Below, one piece after another: positions 43,854 through 46,875 of a stretch of DNA of 46,875 bases. The stretch's first letter is position 1. Every line of letters begins with the position of its first letter. The position numbers were made by a program, and so were the translations under genes. The notes beneath the pieces are model-generated. The model searched no databases, was not told the DNA's origin, and saw only the letters and a program-made list of their open reading frames with translations. Source of the stretch: Betaproteobacteria bacterium RBG_16_66_20 (GTDB taxonomy: Bacteria > Pseudomonadota > Gammaproteobacteria > Burkholderiales > SG8-39); contig MEQQ01000140.1 of NCBI GenBank assembly GCA_001770285.1, positions 4,767 to 51,641 of the forward strand, in the 5' to 3' direction.

Positions 43854-44777
43854 TCAGAGCGGCTTCTTGAGCCAGTTGCCGAGCTCGCCGACCACGCCGC
43901 GGCGGAAGGTCAGCACGCAGATCACGAAGATCGCGCCCTGCACCACGGTCACCCAGGCGCCGAGCTGCGCCAGGTAGTTTTCCATCGTAATGATGATGAA
44001 GGCGCCAACCACGGGGCCGAACACGGTTCCGAGCCCCCCCAGCAGGGTCATCAGCACCACCTCCCCCGACATGCTCCAGTGCACATCCGTCAACGAGGCG
44101 AGCTGGAACACCAGCGCCTTGGTGGCGCCGGCGAGGCCGGCCAGGGTCGCCGACAGCAGGTACGCGAGCAGCTTGTAGCGGGTGACGTCGTAGCCGAGCG
44201 AAATCGCGCGCTGCTCGTTTTCCCGGATCGCCTTCAGCACCTGGCCGAACGGCGAATGGATCACCCGGTAGATCAGCAGGAAACCGGCGAAGAAAACCGC
44301 CATCACCGTGCCATACATCGCCCAGATATTCGCCAGATCGATCACCCCGAACAGCATGCCGCGCGGCACCGCCTGGATCCCGTCCTCGCCGTAGGTGAAC
44401 GGCGCCTGCAGGTAGTAGAAATAGATCATCTGCGCGAGCGCCAGCGTGATCATCGCGAAATAGATGCCCTGGCGGCGGATCGCAAGCAGCCCTGTCACCA
44501 GACCGAGCAGCGCGGCGGCGGCGGTGCCGAACAGGATCGCGAACTCGGGCGCGAATCCCCATACCTTGGCCGCGTGTGCGGTGGCGTAGCCGGCGGTGCC
44601 GAGGAACATCGCGTGGCCGAACGACAGCAGGCCGCCGAAGCCGATCAGCAGGTTGAAGGCGCAGGCGAACAGGGCAAAGCACATCGCCTTCATCAGGAAC
44701 ACCGGGTACACCGCGAGCGGCGCGGCGAGGAAGAACGCGAACATCACCCCGAGCGCGATTTTCTGTGAACGCGGCAT
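43854..44777 (-). CDS. livM: Branched-chain amino acid ABC transporter permease (LivM-type)
   Basis: FNLLIGFGGLLSFGHAMFLGTAGYATAHAAK...FGQVLKAIRENEQRAISLGYDVTRYKLLAYLLSATLAGLAGATKALVFQ. Confidence 0.92.
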   Translation of the reverse strand: MPRSQKIALGVMFAFFLAAPLAVYPVFLMKAMCFALFACAFNLLIGFGGLLSFGHAMFLGTAGYATAHAAKVWGFAPEFAILFGTAAAALLGLVTGLLAIRRQGIYFAMITLALAQMIYFYYLQAPFTYGEDGIQAVPRGMLFGVIDLANIWAMYGTVMAVFFAGFLLIYRVIHSPFGQVLKAIRENEQRAISLGYDVTRYKLLAYLLSATLAGLAGATKALVFQLASLTDVHWSMSGEVVLMTLLGGLGTVFGPVVGAFIIITMENYLAQLGAWVTVVQGAIFVICVLTFRRGVVGELGNWLKKPL

Positions 44778-44789
44778 GCGTGGCTTGCC

Positions 44790-45677
44790 CTACTTTTGCG
44801 ACCCGAACAGGCCAGCCGGCTTGAACATCAGGACGATCGCCATGATGATGAAGATCACCGTATTGGATGCTTCCGGGTAGAACACCTTGGTCAGCCCCTC
44901 GATCAGGCCGAGCGCGAAGCCGGTCACGATCGAGCCCATGATCGAACCCATGCCGCCGATCACCACCACCGCGAATACCACGATGATCAGGTCGGCGCCC
45001 ATCTGCGGGCTCACCTGGTAGATCGGCGCCGCCATCACGCCGGCGAACGCGGCCAGCGCCACGCCGAAGCCGTAGGTGAGCGTGATCATGCGCGGCACGT
45101 TGATGCCGAAGGCCTGCACCAGCGCGGGGTTCTCGGTGGCCGCGCGCAGGTAGGAACCGAGCTTGGTCTTCTCGATCACGAACCAGGTGCCGATGCAGAC
45201 CCCCAGGGAGGCCACGATGACCCAGGCGCGGTAGTTCGGCAGGAACATGAAGCCGAGGTTGCGGCCGCCGGCCAGTTCCGCCGGCATCGCGTACGGCAGG
45301 CCGGAGGTGCCGTATTCGTTGCGAAACAGCCCCTGGATGATCAGCGCGAGGCCGAAGGTGAGCAGCAATCCGTACAGGTGGTCGAGCCGGTAGAGCTTCG
45401 AGAGCATCAGGCGCTCGATGACCACGCCGGTGAAGCCCACCACGAGCGGCACCAGGGCAAGCGACCACCAGTAACCGAGACCCGCCTTGCTGGCCAGCAG
45501 GTAGGCGACGAAGGCGCCCATCATGTACTGGGCGCCGTGCGTGAAATTGATGATGTTGAGCAGGCCGAATATCACCGCCAGCCCGAGCGACAGCAGCGCG
45601 TAGAACGAGCCGTTGATCAGGCCGATCAGCAGCTGGCCGAACAACGCCTGTACCGGAACGCCGAAGATGGAGTCCAT
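44790..45677 (-). CDS. livH: Branched-chain amino acid ABC transporter permease (LivH-type)
   Basis: MDSIFGVPVQALFGQLLIGLINGSFYALLSLGLAVIFGLLNIINFTHGAQYMMGAFVAYLL. Confidence 0.93.
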   Translation of the reverse strand: MDSIFGVPVQALFGQLLIGLINGSFYALLSLGLAVIFGLLNIINFTHGAQYMMGAFVAYLLASKAGLGYWWSLALVPLVVGFTGVVIERLMLSKLYRLDHLYGLLLTFGLALIIQGLFRNEYGTSGLPYAMPAELAGGRNLGFMFLPNYRAWVIVASLGVCIGTWFVIEKTKLGSYLRAATENPALVQAFGINVPRMITLTYGFGVALAAFAGVMAAPIYQVSPQMGADLIIVVFAVVVIGGMGSIMGSIVTGFALGLIEGLTKVFYPEASNTVIFIIMAIVLMFKPAGLFGSQK

Positions 45678-45724
45678 TGCGGTGGTGCGGAAGGGGGCTC
45701 GCACCCCCTTCCCTCACATCCTGT

Positions 45725-46875
45725 TTACTTCACCAGGGAACAGCCGCCGTCCTTCTCCGGGCGGAATGCCTGCTCGGCCGGGATGGTGGCGCGGATCTTG
45801 TAGTAGTCCCAGGGCGCCTTCGACTCGGAGGGCTTCTTTACCTCGACCAGCAAGGCCGGATGGACTTTGCGGCCGTCGGCGCGGATGCGGCCCTTGCCGA
45901 ACAGCGGATCGTCGGTGGGCGTGTCCTTCATCTTGGCGATGACCTTGGTGCCGTCGTCGCTCTTCAGCGCCTCGACCGCCTTGAGGTAATGCAGCACGCC
46001 CGCGTACACGCCGGCGTGGATCATGGTCGGGTGGATACCGCGATTGGCCGTCGCGAAGCGCTTGCCGAAGGCGCGCGTCTGCGCGTTCTGGTCCCAGTAG
46101 AAGGTCTCGGTGAAGATCAGGCCCTGCGCCTTTTCCAGCCCGAGCCCGTGCACGTCCGTCAGGAACACCAGCAGCCCGGCGAGGCTCTGCCCGCCCTTGA
46201 CGATGCCGAATTCGGACGCCTGCTTGATCGCGTTGGTGGTGTCGCCGCCCGCGTTCGCCAGCCCGACGATCTTGGCCTTGGAGGCCTGCGCCTGCAGCAG
46301 GAAGGAAGAGAAATCCTGCGTGTTGAGCGGATGGCGCACCTTGCCGAGCACCTTGCCGCCGGACTTCAGCACCACCGCCTCGGTGTCGCGCTCCAGCGCA
46401 TGGCCGAAGGCGTAGTCGGCGGTGAGGAAGAACCACGAGTCGCCGCCGGTCTTGACGATGGCGTTGCCGGTGCCGTTGGCGAGCATCCAGGTGTCGTAGG
46501 TCCAGTGGATGGTGTTCGGCGAGCACGCTTTGCCGGTCAGATCCGAGGTCGCCGCCCCCGATACCACGAAGGCCTTGCCCTTGTCGCGCGTGATCTGACT
46601 CACTGCCAGCGCAACGCCCGAGTTCGGCACATCGAAGATCGCATCTACCTTGTCCACGTCGTACCACTGGCGCGCGACGGCCGAGCCGACGTCGGCCTTG
46701 TTCTGGTGGTCGGCGTACAGCACCTCGACCTTCATGCCCTTCTTCGCCGCGCCGAAGTCCTCGATCGCCATGCGCGCGGCCACCACCGAACCCTGGCCGG
46801 TCAGGTCCGCGTACAGGCTCGAGCCGTCGTTCAGGACGCCGATCTTGATGACGCCGTCCGACACCTGGGCGCTGG
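45725..46875 (-). CDS. ABC transporter substrate-binding protein (LivK-like), 5' end outside the window
   Basis: ...AQVSDGVIKIGVLNDGSSLYADLTGQGSVVAARMAIEDFGAAKKGMKVEVLYADHQNKADVGSAVARQWYDVDKVDAIFDVPNSGVALAVSQITRDKGKAFVVSGAATSDLTGKACSPNTIHWTYDTWMLANGTG. The frame stays open to the window edge, and the AQ|VSDG junction looks like a signal-peptide cleavage region. Confidence 0.93.
   Translation of the reverse strand, partial: SAQVSDGVIKIGVLNDGSSLYADLTGQGSVVAARMAIEDFGAAKKGMKVEVLYADHQNKADVGSAVARQWYDVDKVDAIFDVPNSGVALAVSQITRDKGKAFVVSGAATSDLTGKACSPNTIHWTYDTWMLANGTGNAIVKTGGDSWFFLTADYAFGHALERDTEAVVLKSGGKVLGKVRHPLNTQDFSSFLLQAQASKAKIVGLANAGGDTTNAIKQASEFGIVKGGQSLAGLLVFLTDVHGLGLEKAQGLIFTETFYWDQNAQTRAFGKRFATANRGIHPTMIHAGVYAGVLHYLKAVEALKSDDGTKVIAKMKDTPTDDPLFGKGRIRADGRKVHPALLVEVKKPSESKAPWDYYKIRATIPAEQAFRPEKDGGCSLVK

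Noticed and set aside
43047-44768. 573-aa plus-strand ORF antisense to the MFS and LivM genes (also 20931-22487 minus and 43831-45717 minus)
   Set aside because: Low-complexity Arg/Gln/His-rich translation without recognizable domain; the opposite strand is clearly coding.

Overview
High-GC (visually about 65%) chromosomal window, probably from a betaproteobacterium (Burkholderiales-like). The lineage call is an inference from the pyrG-kdsA-eno-ftsB block, uvrB beside an aromatic aminotransferase, and the rne C-terminus. Left to right: rne 3' end; a truncated low-molecular-weight tyrosine phosphatase remnant; a giant cyclic beta-1,2-glucan synthase (NdvB-like, about 2860 aa); uvrB; aminotransferase; tRNA-Asn(GTT); a complete livGFHMK-type operon plus a carboxymuconolactone decarboxylase-like gene; a PhyH / SAF-oxidoreductase / methyltransferase cluster divergent from an orphan peptide-type binding protein; ftsB-eno-kdsA-pyrG coupled by 4-bp overlaps; and an acyl-CoA/ETF region (acetoacetyl-CoA synthetase, ETF-QO, panB, acyl-CoA dehydrogenases, etfAB, SDR, Ser/Thr kinase, CoA-transferase, Bug-type binding protein). 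It ends with an MFS transporter and a second, incomplete Liv cluster. No CRISPR array, integrase or IS element was seen. The most unusual signal is a recurring pattern no single annotation explains. Many cytosolic enzyme genes are interrupted, in frame and without losing protein-family similarity, by short (about 30-110 bp) patches where codon usage switches abruptly from strongly G/C-ending to A/T-ending. Examples are 14 consecutive A/T-ending codons in kdsA and 10 in an acyl-CoA dehydrogenase. Patches were not seen in ndvB, the kinase, the MFS gene or most transporter genes. All codon counts were made by eye on selected patches and need a genome-wide computation.
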